A stretch of DNA of 64,000 nt from Methanobacterium sp964452085 (GTDB lineage: Archaea > Methanobacteriota > Methanobacteria > Methanobacteriales > Methanobacteriaceae). Positions 32,873 through 41,789 of this stretch are shown piece after piece (within the stretch, counting starts at the first letter, position 1; each line of letters opens with the position of its first letter). Position numbers and translations under genes: made by a program. The notes under the pieces were generated by a model, which searched no databases, was not told the DNA's origin, and saw only the letters and a program-made list of their open reading frames with translations. Location: NCBI GenBank assembly GCA_964452085.1, contig CAYVKL010000007.1:1-64000 (forward strand), in the 5' to 3' direction.

Positions 32873-33420
32873 TGAATATAATATCAGACTTGGAGGCATC
32901 CATTTTAGGTTTGCTTTATGAGTCACCTCAATATGGGTACCAATTGGAAAAGACCATTGAAGCATGGGGAATGCGTAACTGGACTCCAATAGGGTTTTCA
33001 TCCATTTATTACGTGTTAAAAAAACTCGAGAAGAAGGAACTGGTTACATCTAAACTTGAAAAAGTTGAAGGAAAGCCCTCTCGTAAAGTTTTTACCATCA
33101 CTGAACTTGGAAAGAGTACCCTGAAAGAAAAACTAATTGATCTGCTTTCATGGAATAAGAAGTTAATTTCGCCCACTGATCTGGGGATAGCATATCTCAA
33201 TTATCTCGAACCCCATGAAGTCATCCAATGCCTGGAAAATTACGTGGAATCAGCCAATGGGAGGATTAAATTTCTGGAAAGCTCGGTTAAAACCCAGGAA
33301 GAACTTGGAGCTCCTTATCATGTGGTTGCACTTTTTTCAAGACCCTTAGCACTCTTGAAAACAGAGAGAGAATGGGTAGAAAATTTTATTGAAAAAATAA
33401 AAAAAGAAGAAAATCTTTAG
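32872..33420 (+). CDS. PadR-family transcriptional regulator
   Basis: 182 residues with an N-terminal winged helix ('LEASILGLLYESPQYGYQLEKTIE', wing 'KLEKVEGKPSRKVFTITELGK') and a C-terminal helical dimerisation arm (about 90-180) of the long PadR (subfamily 1) type. PadR proteins repress efflux or detoxification genes and let go on binding a drug-like or phenolic ligand. It starts at ATG 32872 with no RBS, right after a TATA box. The next gene starts 10 bp after its stop. The context of transporter and GyrI-like genes fits control of a chemical-response operon. Confidence 0.92.
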   Translation: MNIISDLEASILGLLYESPQYGYQLEKTIEAWGMRNWTPIGFSSIYYVLKKLEKKELVTSKLEKVEGKPSRKVFTITELGKSTLKEKLIDLLSWNKKLISPTDLGIAYLNYLEPHEVIQCLENYVESANGRIKFLESSVKTQEELGAPYHVVALFSRPLALLKTEREWVENFIEKIKKEENL

Positions 33421-33430
33421 AGGTGGAAAA

Positions 33431-33889
33431 ATGGATATAGAAGAAAAAAAACTTCCAAAAAGACAGGTGGCGTACATAACGTATAAAGGCCCCTATGATG
33501 AGGTCCCAATTCTTTTAGGTGAAATTGTGGGGTTCATAATGGCTAAAGGCATGCAGATGATGGGCCCTCCATTTGCAGTATACTTAAACAGTCCTAATGA
33601 AGTGCCAGTTGAAGAACTGATGTATGAAGTGGGAATGCCTTTTGCTGGAGAAGCAACCGAAGAGGGAAGGGTAAAAATAAAAACAATGCCAGAGCAGCTG
33701 GTTCTATCTACTATACATAAGGGCCCCTACAGCGAATGTGGAATGGCACTGGGAGCACTGATACAATATGCCTTTAAAAATGGTTATGAAATTGTTGGCC
33801 CACCCATGGAAACTTACATCTCAGACCCCAATGAAACCCCAGAAAGGGATTTACTAACCGAAGAATCGTTTCCGGTGATAAAAAAGTAG
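33431..33889 (+). CDS. GyrI-like small-molecule-binding protein, 152 residues
   Basis: Stand-alone GyrI-like/SOUL-type domain, with two repeats of beta-alpha-beta-beta ('VAYITYKGPYDEVPILLGEIVGF' and 'VLSTIHKGPYSECGMALGALIQY'). The internal symmetry and the conserved G-P-Y in each half are hallmarks of the family, which binds hydrophobic cations and drugs. Three conserved Glu residues could serve cation binding. AGAGGTGG precedes the ATG. It lies in tight series with padR, so it may buffer or hydrolyse the inducing compound; some family members are hydrolases. Confidence 0.88.
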   Translation: MDIEEKKLPKRQVAYITYKGPYDEVPILLGEIVGFIMAKGMQMMGPPFAVYLNSPNEVPVEELMYEVGMPFAGEATEEGRVKIKTMPEQLVLSTIHKGPYSECGMALGALIQYAFKNGYEIVGPPMETYISDPNETPERDLLTEESFPVIKK

Positions 33890-33946
33890 AAAAATTAAAT
33901 CTATTTTTTTATCTCAAAAAATTGGTTTGGTAAGGAGGCAGATTTA

Positions 33947-34324
33947 ATGAATAAATATTTAAAGATTATCCTCTTTGGGGTTTTAGTTTGGTTAGTGCCG
34001 TTTGTTGTCTCATTTTTTATTTATCCCCTGAAAACGTCGGAAAACCCCTTATTTGAATCTATAATGTCATTAATCCTAACAGTAATAGTGGTAGTGCTGG
34101 CTTATTTCTACTTGAAAACCTTGGAATCAAATTTCATAAAAGAAGGAGTTACAATTGGAACCGCCTGGTTTGTAATCAATATCGCCATTGATCTGGTCAT
34201 GTTTTTACCTCCCAGCCCCATGCAGATGAGTCTGGTAAATTACCTGATGGATATTGGAATAACATATTTAATTATTCCAGTTGTAACCATTGGAATGGGG
34301 TGCTTGGCAGCTAATAAGGCATAA
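33947..34324 (+). CDS. Small four-span membrane protein
   Basis: 125 residues with four spans at about 7-27, 36-56, 68-90 and 97-120. No family is recognised with certainty. Pro-Pro-Ser-Pro in the third loop and short connecting loops fit small DUF-type membrane proteins often found beside GyrI-like genes. AAGGAGG lies before the ATG. It is 57 bp after the first GyrI-like gene and 93 bp before the second, so it probably belongs to the same transcript. Could be an efflux component or a sensor; no evidence separates these. Confidence 0.6.
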   Translation: MNKYLKIILFGVLVWLVPFVVSFFIYPLKTSENPLFESIMSLILTVIVVVLAYFYLKTLESNFIKEGVTIGTAWFVINIAIDLVMFLPPSPMQMSLVNYLMDIGITYLIIPVVTIGMGCLAANKA

Positions 34325-34417
34325 ATGGATTTATTAACTAAATTAACAATTAAATTGCATGAATTGGACTCATAAAATTTTAAATTAATCGAAAAAATCT
34401 GCATTAGGTGTTTAGAA

Positions 34418-35029
34418 ATGTCGAAAATCGATTTGAAAAAAGAAAATAAAGAATTTTACTACCCTTCCATCAAAGAAGTATCACTGGTAGATTTACCTGA
34501 AATGAAATTTCTGATGATAGATGGTCAGGGGGATCCTAACACATCTAAAGAGTATCAGGATGCCATGGAAACCATATTTCCTGTGTCATATAAGACTAAA
34601 TTTATCAGCAAAAAAGAAAAATCCCAGGATTACGTGGTAATGCCTTTGGAGGGTCTTTGGTGGGTTGAAAACATGAAAAATTTCAGTATGGATGATAGAA
34701 GTGCATGGAAATGGACGGTTATGATCAGACAACCCGATTTCATCACAGAAAGCAAAATTAATAAGGCTATAAAAGATCTTGAAAAGAAGAAAAATCTCCC
34801 ATCAATATCTAAACTTCGTTTTGAATGTTTTACTGAAGGTTCAGCGGCACAAATAATGTACATTGGTCCTTATGGTGAAGCTGAAGCCCCTGCAGTTGGT
34901 AAAATACATGATTTCATTGAAAATGAAGGTTTTAAAGTGAGGGGAAAACACCATGAAATATATATTAGTGACATGCGCCGGACCAAACCTGAAAAACTTA
35001 AAACAGTCATCAGACAGCCATTTGAATAA
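34418..35029 (+). CDS. GyrI-like domain protein, 203 residues (second copy)
   Basis: Longer GyrI-like protein of the type found in many bacteria as a single-domain protein of about 205 residues: N-terminal 'FYYPSIKEVSLVDLPEMKFLMIDGQGDPN', middle 'VVMPLEGLWWVE', and 'YIGPYGEAEAPAVGKIHDFIE' near the C terminus. It is only distantly like the copy at 33431, so it is not a recent duplicate. TAGGTG precedes the ATG. Probable ligand-binding or hydrolase role in the same gene group. A pair of different GyrI proteins in one operon is unusual. Confidence 0.87.
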   Translation: MSKIDLKKENKEFYYPSIKEVSLVDLPEMKFLMIDGQGDPNTSKEYQDAMETIFPVSYKTKFISKKEKSQDYVVMPLEGLWWVENMKNFSMDDRSAWKWTVMIRQPDFITESKINKAIKDLEKKKNLPSISKLRFECFTEGSAAQIMYIGPYGEAEAPAVGKIHDFIENEGFKVRGKHHEIYISDMRRTKPEKLKTVIRQPFE

Positions 35030-35072
35030 AACTGGATATGGGAAGAATTTAAAAATTAGCTGAAGTGAATAT

Positions 35073-35909
35073 ATGATTGTAGATGCCCACGTCCACCTCC
35101 ATCCCACTCCGGAAGTGGGAAAAATGGTGGTAGAAAGTATAAAAGAACAGTATGGGGTTGGTTATTATAGTTATGGAACTCCTGATGATTATGTGAATGA
35201 AATGAAGTTGGCAGGCATAGAAAAAGCCGTCATGGTCAGTTTTGCACCAGATAACCAACTTAAAAACAATAACTTCTGGACAGTAGCCATCACCCGACCT
35301 GGGAAAAACAGACCAGCCAAGTATCCAATGTTTATCCCTTTTATATCAGTCAATCCCAACATGACTGGCAGAAAACCAACTGAAGAACTTGATCATAAAC
35401 TGAAATGGGGTATGAAAGGATTAAAAATTCACCCTGTTGCCCAAGAATTCGCTCCAGATGATGAAAGGATGTGGCCGGTTTATGAATGGTTAGTCAACCA
35501 TAATCTACCCATTACTACCCATTCAGGAATAAATATTGACTGTACTTCTGCCTATGGAGAACCTATTAGATGGATACCCGTACTGGAAGACTTTCCTGAG
35601 TTGAAACTAATTTTAGCACATTTAGGTAATGGTTTCTGGGACCAAACAGTTGAAATAGCTGATAAATTTCCTCAAGTCATGTTTGACACGGCTATTGCTA
35701 TTTCATACATTAACGCTCCCACTACTTTAAATGATGAGGATGCAGTAGACCTGATTCGAACCATCGGATGGGAAAGAGTTATGTTTGGTTCTGATTATCC
35801 ATGGGTTGATCCCAAAAAGGATATTGAAAACATCAATAATCTCCCTATAACCAATAAAAATAAAGAATTAATCTTAGGGGAAAATGCAAGGAAATTCTTT
35901 GATTTATAG
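35073..35909 (+). CDS. Amidohydrolase-2 family metal-dependent hydrolase
   Basis: 278-residue TIM-barrel protein of the amidohydrolase_2 (ACMSD-like) family. The metal-binding start is DAHVHLHP (residues 4-11), and 'MKGLKIHPVAQEF', 'ITTHSG', 'LILAHLGNG' and 'MFGSDYPWVDP' supply the later His and Asp ligands. Relatives hydrolyse or decarboxylate aromatic and heterocyclic compounds. GAAGTG precedes the ATG. It is followed after 13 bp by the alpha/alpha-barrel protein, so the two are co-expressed. The substrate is unknown; a xenobiotic or the GyrI/PadR ligand is a possible link. Confidence 0.88.
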   Translation: MIVDAHVHLHPTPEVGKMVVESIKEQYGVGYYSYGTPDDYVNEMKLAGIEKAVMVSFAPDNQLKNNNFWTVAITRPGKNRPAKYPMFIPFISVNPNMTGRKPTEELDHKLKWGMKGLKIHPVAQEFAPDDERMWPVYEWLVNHNLPITTHSGINIDCTSAYGEPIRWIPVLEDFPELKLILAHLGNGFWDQTVEIADKFPQVMFDTAIAISYINAPTTLNDEDAVDLIRTIGWERVMFGSDYPWVDPKKDIENINNLPITNKNKELILGENARKFFDL

Positions 35910-35922
35910 CAGGTGTTAGTAA

Positions 35923-36969
35923 ATGGTTAATTGGAAATCATATTTAAAGGCAGATCCCACTGAATGGCTTCTTGAAGAAGACAATCCATCAGTTAGTTAT
36001 TTCACTTTACTGGATTTGTTGGATAAACCTCATGATGACCCAAAAGTAATGGATGCCCGAAAGAAAATAATGAAAACGGGTGTTGTGCCTAAAATACTGG
36101 CAAAACAGGAACCTGGTGGGCACTGGGGCCCTCCTGAGAATTTCTATGTAAGGGGCAAGTATAAAGGAACTTCCTGGCAGCTAATAATCCTGGCAGAGTT
36201 AGGTGCAGATGGCAATGATGAGCGGATAAAAAATGCCTGCGAGTTCATGTTTGAAAATTCCCAGGACACCCAAAGCGGAGCATTTTCATATATAAGTAGT
36301 AAAGAGATAACTAATCGGAAATCGGGGAATCAATTAAAGAGTGAAGTTAGTGGAGGAGATCATGAAAGAGTTTTACCCTGCCTTACAGCTAACATGGCCT
36401 GGAGTTTAATCCGCTTAGGATATTTAAAGGATGAGAGACTTCAAAAGGCCCTTAACTGGCTTATTACATACCAAAGATTTGATGATGAACCTGATAAAGC
36501 CCCTGACAAGTGGCCGTATAAACGGTGGAAACGATGTTACGGGGAGCGCACCTGCCACAGCATTATTGTAAAATCCCTTAAAGCATTTGCTGAGGTACCA
36601 AAAAATAAAAGAACTCCAGAAATGGAAGATTGCATTACTAAATGTGCTGAGCACATGCTCAATCACCATATTCATAAAAGAAACCAACCGCCAGCTATTG
36701 GAAGTTTCAAATGGTTGGAATTTGGGTTTCCATTGATGTGGAACATCGATGCACTTGAAGTTTTAGGATTACTTACCAAATTAGGTTATAAAGATGAAAG
36801 GATGGATGAATCATTGGAAATAATGGTTTCAAAGCAGAATGAAGAAGGTAAATGGATTCTTGAGAATACATTCAATGGCAGATTCCAGACCAGCATCGAA
36901 AGAAAGGGAAAACCCAGTAAATGGATTACTTTAAACGCTTTAAGAGTTTTAAAGTTTTATGAGTCTTAA
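35923..36969 (+). CDS. Alpha/alpha-barrel protein of the terpenoid-cyclase/prenyltransferase-like fold
   Basis: 348 residues with repeated helix pairs typical of squalene-cyclase or prenyltransferase-like toroids: 'EPGGHWGPPENFYVRGKYKGT', 'NACEFMFENSQDTQSGAF', 'LTANMAWSLIRLGYLKDERL', 'CYGERTCHSIIVKSLKAF' and 'VSKQNEEGKWI'. The Q-x(4)-G-x-W-type repeats are present in weak form. The DxDD motif of squalene cyclases is not obvious, so catalysis of cyclisation is not supported. Related archaeal proteins are often annotated, without good reason, as nitrogen-fixation proteins. RBS is GCAGGTG. Function is unknown; partner of the amidohydrolase by context. Confidence 0.7.
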   Translation: MVNWKSYLKADPTEWLLEEDNPSVSYFTLLDLLDKPHDDPKVMDARKKIMKTGVVPKILAKQEPGGHWGPPENFYVRGKYKGTSWQLIILAELGADGNDERIKNACEFMFENSQDTQSGAFSYISSKEITNRKSGNQLKSEVSGGDHERVLPCLTANMAWSLIRLGYLKDERLQKALNWLITYQRFDDEPDKAPDKWPYKRWKRCYGERTCHSIIVKSLKAFAEVPKNKRTPEMEDCITKCAEHMLNHHIHKRNQPPAIGSFKWLEFGFPLMWNIDALEVLGLLTKLGYKDERMDESLEIMVSKQNEEGKWILENTFNGRFQTSIERKGKPSKWITLNALRVLKFYES

Positions 36970-37070
36970 TAATAATCTCTAATTTTGATTTTTCTAGTCA
37001 TATAAAGTTAAAGAATATTTAACCATCTGAAACACAAATAATCCTTTATGGTATTTCGGGACTGATACAG

Positions 37071-37973
37071 ATGAACTCTTATGAAACCATCATTGCCATT
37101 ATTTTAATGATTCTAATTGGCTACATCTGTCGTCGTTTTGGTTTTCTAAAACCAGAAGACACACAAACTCTTAATAAGATTGTGGTGTACTTGGCAATTC
37201 CCTCATTAATATTTTTGGCCATGTACAATGCGGATTTATCCAATATAGGAACTTTCGGAACCATTACTTTTACTATCATTATCATAAGCCTTATATCTGG
37301 AATTATTGCTTACGTTTTCACTTATTTGAGGGGTTACTCCTCAAAAACCCGATGGAGCGTGGTGGTAACATCCACCTTATCCAACTCCGGATTTTTAGGA
37401 TATCCAGTTACATTGGGTGTTTTTGGGACTGAAGGGCTTGTGAGGGCAGTATTCTGTGATGTGGGTAATACCATGCTTTTTATTGCATTTGGGGTCTTTT
37501 TCTTAATTCTTTATGGGGGAAGCTATAAGGATATAATTAAAAGGTCAATTCTGTTCCCCCCTTTACTGGCAGTTATCTGTGGGGTTCTGGCTAATTTAAT
37601 ACATCTTCCATTGGGGCCGGTTATTACCAGCACCCTTAATTACCTGAGTGGTGCGGCTATACCTTTAATAATGCTATCTTTAGGTCTTTCACTGGAATTT
37701 AATGGGATTAAAGAATATTTCGACGCGGCTTCATTTGTTTCAGTACTTAAATTAATAATTTCCCCTTTGATTGCCATAGTACTTGTTGGATTGATGGGAC
37801 TATCTGGTCTGGACAGGACAGTAACTATAGTGGAGGCGGGTATGCCTTCTGCAATGTTAAGTCTGGTGCTGGCAATTACTTATGACCTTGATGTAAAGGT
37901 GGCAACAGCCTGCATATTCCTGAGTACAGCATTAAGTATGATTTCCATCACGGTTTTAATCTTATTGCTTTAA
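37071..37973 (+). CDS. AEC-family (auxin efflux carrier-like) transporter
   Basis: 300-residue carrier with ten spans in two inverted halves. The first half begins 'YETIIAIILMILIGYICRRFGFL' and contains 'LNKIVVYLAIPSLIFLAMY', and the motif 'TLSNSGFLGYPV' sits at the break of the fourth helix. The second half ends 'EAGMPSAMLSLVLAITYDLD'. Members move organic anions such as malate, or related compounds. It closes the PadR/GyrI gene group 101 bp after the barrel protein, with an AT-rich gap that may hold its own promoter. Confidence 0.92.
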   Translation: MNSYETIIAIILMILIGYICRRFGFLKPEDTQTLNKIVVYLAIPSLIFLAMYNADLSNIGTFGTITFTIIIISLISGIIAYVFTYLRGYSSKTRWSVVVTSTLSNSGFLGYPVTLGVFGTEGLVRAVFCDVGNTMLFIAFGVFFLILYGGSYKDIIKRSILFPPLLAVICGVLANLIHLPLGPVITSTLNYLSGAAIPLIMLSLGLSLEFNGIKEYFDAASFVSVLKLIISPLIAIVLVGLMGLSGLDRTVTIVEAGMPSAMLSLVLAITYDLDVKVATACIFLSTALSMISITVLILLL

Positions 37974-38077
37974 TTGGTTATTATTAATCCGATTTTACTA
38001 TATTTATCAATAATTTCAAAAACAAAAACAACATAAATTAATAGAATATAATTGTTAAACAATGGGGGGTGTATTAA

Positions 38078-38269
38078 TTGGATGAATTACCACCAATGAA
38101 AGATCACTTGAGAATGGCTTTGGGAACCATACAAAAAGATGGAGTAACCATAAAGAAATCCCCTAAAACCGGGCGAGATGATCTATTTCCGGGAGATAGG
38201 GTTATAATTTTACATGTTGACGATTATTTATGGCTCGTCGATGCTAATAAGAAGCTATCAGATAAATAA
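38078..38269 (+). CDS. Small conserved-looking hypothetical protein, 63 residues
   Basis: Family not recognised. TTG start at 38078 has GGGGGGTG upstream, a strong RBS, which supports it as a real gene. The product is charged with a likely two-strand beta motif ('GDRVIILHVDDYLWLVDANKKL') at the C-terminal side. No Cys, TM span or signal peptide. It precedes the AlkD-like gene by 48 bp and could be co-transcribed with it. Confidence 0.6.
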   Translation: MDELPPMKDHLRMALGTIQKDGVTIKKSPKTGRDDLFPGDRVIILHVDDYLWLVDANKKLSDK

Positions 38270-38317
38270 ACTAATTTATTGAGCATATTAAACATTTTAT
38301 CAAATTAAAATATCAGT

Positions 38318-38995
38318 ATGAAATTTGAAGAAATCATTAAAGAGCTGGAATCACTCTCCAACCCTGAAGATGTGGAGGGAATGGCACGGTTCGGAATAAA
38401 TCCCAAAAAAACTTACGCAGTCAGAATACTGGAATTGCGCCGAATAGCCAAAAAAACCGGGAAAAACCATGAATTGGCTCTTGAACTTTGGGAAACAGGT
38501 TACCGGGAAACCAGGATTATCGCCTGCATGATTGAAGATCCAAAAAAGCTTAGTTCAGAACAGATGGATAATTGGGCTGAGGAATTCGACTTTTGGGAAA
38601 TATGTGACCAGTGCTGTATGAAATTATTCCGAATGACACCATTTGCCTACCAAAAAGTATTCCAATGGAGCAAGCGTGAAGAAGAATTTGTTAAAAGGGC
38701 GGCTTTTACTTTAATTGCGGTTCTTGCTGTTCACGATAAAAAAGCAGCTGATGAGAAATTTGAGCAATTTCTACCCATAATTATTAGAGAATCAACTGAC
38801 AACAGAAATTATGTTAAAAAAGGAGTTAATTGGGCCTTAAGGCATATAGGTAAAAGAAATATTTCTCTTAATAGAAAAGCTATCAGCACGGCTGAAGATA
38901 TGCAAAAAATCCCAGATAAAAGTGCTAAATGGATAGCTGCTGATGCTTTGAGGGAGTTAAAAAGTGATAAAGTTCAGGAAAGGTTAAGTAAATAA
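38318..38995 (+). CDS. AlkD-like HEAT-repeat DNA alkylation repair protein
   Basis: 225 residues of the DNA_alkylation (AlkD/AlkC) family: helical HEAT-like repeats, with 'GINPKKTYAVRILELRRIAK', 'LWETGYRETRIIACMIEDP', 'DFWEICDQCCMKLF' and 'YVKKGVNWALRHIGKRN' as family segments. AlkD removes bulky or cationic alkyl bases without flipping them, using Trp and Asp; a Trp-Asp-rich 'EFDFWEICD' stretch is present here. Full length for the family. No clear RBS before ATG 38318. DNA glycosylase activity is inferred. Confidence 0.88.
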   Translation: MKFEEIIKELESLSNPEDVEGMARFGINPKKTYAVRILELRRIAKKTGKNHELALELWETGYRETRIIACMIEDPKKLSSEQMDNWAEEFDFWEICDQCCMKLFRMTPFAYQKVFQWSKREEEFVKRAAFTLIAVLAVHDKKAADEKFEQFLPIIIRESTDNRNYVKKGVNWALRHIGKRNISLNRKAISTAEDMQKIPDKSAKWIAADALRELKSDKVQERLSK

Positions 38996-39074
38996 TTCCT
39001 TCGTTTTAATGGCCTAAGTGATGTAATATGTTTTGGTGCAATATTAGTAATGATTTCAATTTTGGTAATCCTTT

Positions 39075-40532
39075 TTGATTAAAAGTAAACTTTTTATGTT
39101 AAAAATTGTAAATCAAACTTTGATGAAGGATAAATTGAGGACTATTGAGCCTCAAAAGGCATTTCTTTTCCTGGGAATATTTTTTGGAGTGTTATTTTTA
39201 TTAATGGTTCCTCCATTTCAGATTAATGATGAACCTGCCCATTATTATAAGGCCTATGTGGTTAGCGAAGGTCATTTATTACCTGAAAAAACAGGGGGGG
39301 TAGCTGGTTTCTATGTGCCGGAAAGTTTAGAAAAAACAGTGGCAACCTATTATCCTATGGTATACAAATCATGGGTTAAACAAAACAGCTCTACTTATTC
39401 TTCAACATTGAATTTACCACTTAATCCTGATGAAAGGGTTTATGTTGAAAAAGAAATGTATACTCTGGTTTACCCTCCTCTTCCTTACATTTCAGCAGGA
39501 CTGGTCATGGCTTTAGCCAGTTTTTTGGGTGGTTCTCCATTGATTTTAATGTACCTGGGCCGCATTACTAATTTACTGATCTGGGTTTTAATGGTTTATT
39601 TTGCTATGAAAATAACTCCAGTGCATAAATGGGTTTTTCTCTTACTGGCGCTCATGCCAATGACCATTTTTGAGGCAGCATCCCTATCCGCAGACAGTTT
39701 TAACCTGGGACTTTCCTTTTTAACCATTGCTTTTTTCTTCAAACTGGCATTTAAAGAGGAGAAAAAAAGTGTAGAAAATAGGGATTTAATGATCCTGCTG
39801 GCATTGCTTGCTATGCTATCCTTATCCAAGGTGGGGTATGCCATTCTTTTAATTCTATTTTTCCTAATACCATCTTATAAGTTTTCAAACAAAAAAATTA
39901 TGATTTCAAAGTTTTTTATATTTTTAACATTGCCTGTGGTTTTCATTGCCGGGATATGGAATTATTTATTTAAAGATATCTATATTTCCATGCCTCCTGC
40001 TTTTGCAGCAGCATCCATACCAGGTCAGATAGCATTCATAAGTTCCAATCCATTAAATTTCCTTCAGATAATTGGACACACTATTATGGAAAAAGAAGCG
40101 TTTTTAGTGTCTTTTGTGGGTATTTTTGGTTGGACTGAAGTTCCTTTGCCTGAAATAATTGTTGCAATATATCTGGTTGCACTCATTTTGGTTTCTATGG
40201 TGGATAAATCCCAGTTAAAAATAAATCCAAAACAGAAATTGGTGGCGTTTATAACCTTCTTTGCAATGTTTTCCCTGGTTATACTCTATGAATATGTTAC
40301 TTTCACTCCGGTGGGATATGACATAATATACGGAGTCCAGGGAAGATATTTTATTCCGGTAGCACCGCTATTATTTTTACTCTTTTATTTAAATAGGGAT
40401 AATATTAATTTATTAGGCCGTAAAATTAATTTGAATATGCCTAAACATTCTAATTTAATGATAATCATTTTCACTATCTTTATTTTAGGTATAAGTCTAT
40501 TCTTAATACTTAAACGATATTATGTTGTTTAA
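39075..40532 (+). CDS. DUF2142 polytopic membrane protein (GT-C-like)
   Basis: 485 residues with about eleven spans. The first extracellular loop has the DUF2142 motif PPFQINDEPAHYYKAYV (about residues 48-64), a D-E-P-A-H pattern like the acidic site of GT-C glycosyltransferases. DUF2142 proteins lie in surface-polysaccharide clusters and may transfer a lipid-linked sugar. The start is uncertain: TTG 39075, ATG 39096 and ATG 39123 are in frame, none with a good RBS; 39123 begins MKDKLRTIEP just before the first span. It is convergent with an acetyltransferase-like gene. Confidence 0.8.
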   Translation: MIKSKLFMLKIVNQTLMKDKLRTIEPQKAFLFLGIFFGVLFLLMVPPFQINDEPAHYYKAYVVSEGHLLPEKTGGVAGFYVPESLEKTVATYYPMVYKSWVKQNSSTYSSTLNLPLNPDERVYVEKEMYTLVYPPLPYISAGLVMALASFLGGSPLILMYLGRITNLLIWVLMVYFAMKITPVHKWVFLLLALMPMTIFEAASLSADSFNLGLSFLTIAFFFKLAFKEEKKSVENRDLMILLALLAMLSLSKVGYAILLILFFLIPSYKFSNKKIMISKFFIFLTLPVVFIAGIWNYLFKDIYISMPPAFAAASIPGQIAFISSNPLNFLQIIGHTIMEKEAFLVSFVGIFGWTEVPLPEIIVAIYLVALILVSMVDKSQLKINPKQKLVAFITFFAMFSLVILYEYVTFTPVGYDIIYGVQGRYFIPVAPLLFLLFYLNRDNINLLGRKINLNMPKHSNLMIIIFTIFILGISLFLILKRYYVV

Positions 40533-40586
40533 AATTAGGTAATTGGCCTTTATTTTTCAAAATAAGATTATTTAGTGGTCTGAATG

Positions 40587-41711
40587 CTACAATTTAATGT
40601 AAATTTTTTTCTTATCCATAATGTAAGCTATTAACCACCAGAAAGCGATTACTATAAGTCCAAATGCAACTGTGCCTCCTGCAGGCCCTAAAAATTGTGA
40701 AAGAATGGGTATCATGGTGTCGTCAATATCTATATACCCTCCCCATGGGAGATAATAACGCGGTAAGAATATTAAAACTCCCACAACCAGAGACAGTATG
40801 TATATTATGAGTGCATTACGTCCAAAGGGAATTGCAAGGTTTAAAATTTTTCCTTTACCTAAGAGATCCATATATGCGTAGAGTGAGGCCAGTATTATGG
40901 TTGCAAGACCGGCATTTACCAGGATGAAACTCGCGGTCCAGAGCTGCTTGATAATTGGTAATGCCGGTGATATCAATAATCCTAGGATTACTGCGGCTAT
41001 TCCACCACCTATCAACAATTGGACGGATTTCCAGTTATCTTTGCTCAATCTTATGGTCCTACCAAAAACCAGGCCTAAAAGAACCAGTGCAGTTCCATTT
41101 ATAACTGCAATAAGTCCTTCCGGGTCAAAACCATCATCAAGCAGGTGTGAAGAACCAAATACTCCAGAATCAATCCATCCTGCTATGTTATTATCAATAT
41201 CCAGTGTACCTGCAGGCACTCCTGGTGCGCTAACTCCTAATAAAATGAAACTTTGAATAGTCATTAATATTACTGCAGAAAGAAGAATCCAACGGGTTCT
41301 TGAACGTGCCAGTGGAGCTGCAAATAGTGATGAGAGCGCTATTAACTGTAATACTCCCGGAATCCTAATAGTTGAAAAATCAGGGATTCCATAGACAAAC
41401 AATCCAACTCCAAGGCCAACACCTATGAGGTAAAGTGCCACTACTCTGAAAATGAAATGTCCCCACAGTTTTCTTGGTGAAATCTTAGAGCGTGATGCAA
41501 AGGAGTAGGTCATTGAGACTCCCACTATAAATAAGAAAAAAGGAAATACTAAATCTGCTAACGTTAAACCTATCCAGGGGGAGTGTCCCAGCATTTCTGG
41601 TGTTTCAGGGTAAAAACTCAGGATATTTACCAGTATCATACCGGCTATGGTCAGTCCCCGAAATACATCCAGGGAAACAACTCTCTTCTTTATAACTACC
41701 ATAAAATACAC
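40587..41711 (-). CDS. HGSNAT-like (DUF5009) membrane acetyltransferase
   Basis: 374 residues with about ten spans. The N-terminal 'RVVSLDVFRGLTIAGMILVN' and 'PWIGLTLADLVFPFFLFIVGVS' are signatures of the heparan-alpha-glucosaminide N-acetyltransferase-like family, also called DUF5009. Members move an acyl group across the membrane onto amino sugars. GTG at 41711 has AAGGG upstream; ATG at 41702 is an alternative. It lies next to a PIG-L deacetylase gene on the same strand, so the pair could add and remove acetyl groups of a surface glycan (inference). Confidence 0.85.
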   Translation of the reverse strand: MYFMVVIKKRVVSLDVFRGLTIAGMILVNILSFYPETPEMLGHSPWIGLTLADLVFPFFLFIVGVSMTYSFASRSKISPRKLWGHFIFRVVALYLIGVGLGVGLFVYGIPDFSTIRIPGVLQLIALSSLFAAPLARSRTRWILLSAVILMTIQSFILLGVSAPGVPAGTLDIDNNIAGWIDSGVFGSSHLLDDGFDPEGLIAVINGTALVLLGLVFGRTIRLSKDNWKSVQLLIGGGIAAVILGLLISPALPIIKQLWTASFILVNAGLATIILASLYAYMDLLGKGKILNLAIPFGRNALIIYILSLVVGVLIFLPRYYLPWGGYIDIDDTMIPILSQFLGPAGGTVAFGLIVIAFWWLIAYIMDKKKIYIKL

Positions 41712-41789
41712 ATTCGGCCCTTATTTCAGGGGTTCCAATGATATCCTAACTCTATCAATTCAAATGATTCAAAAAGGATATTTCCAGAG

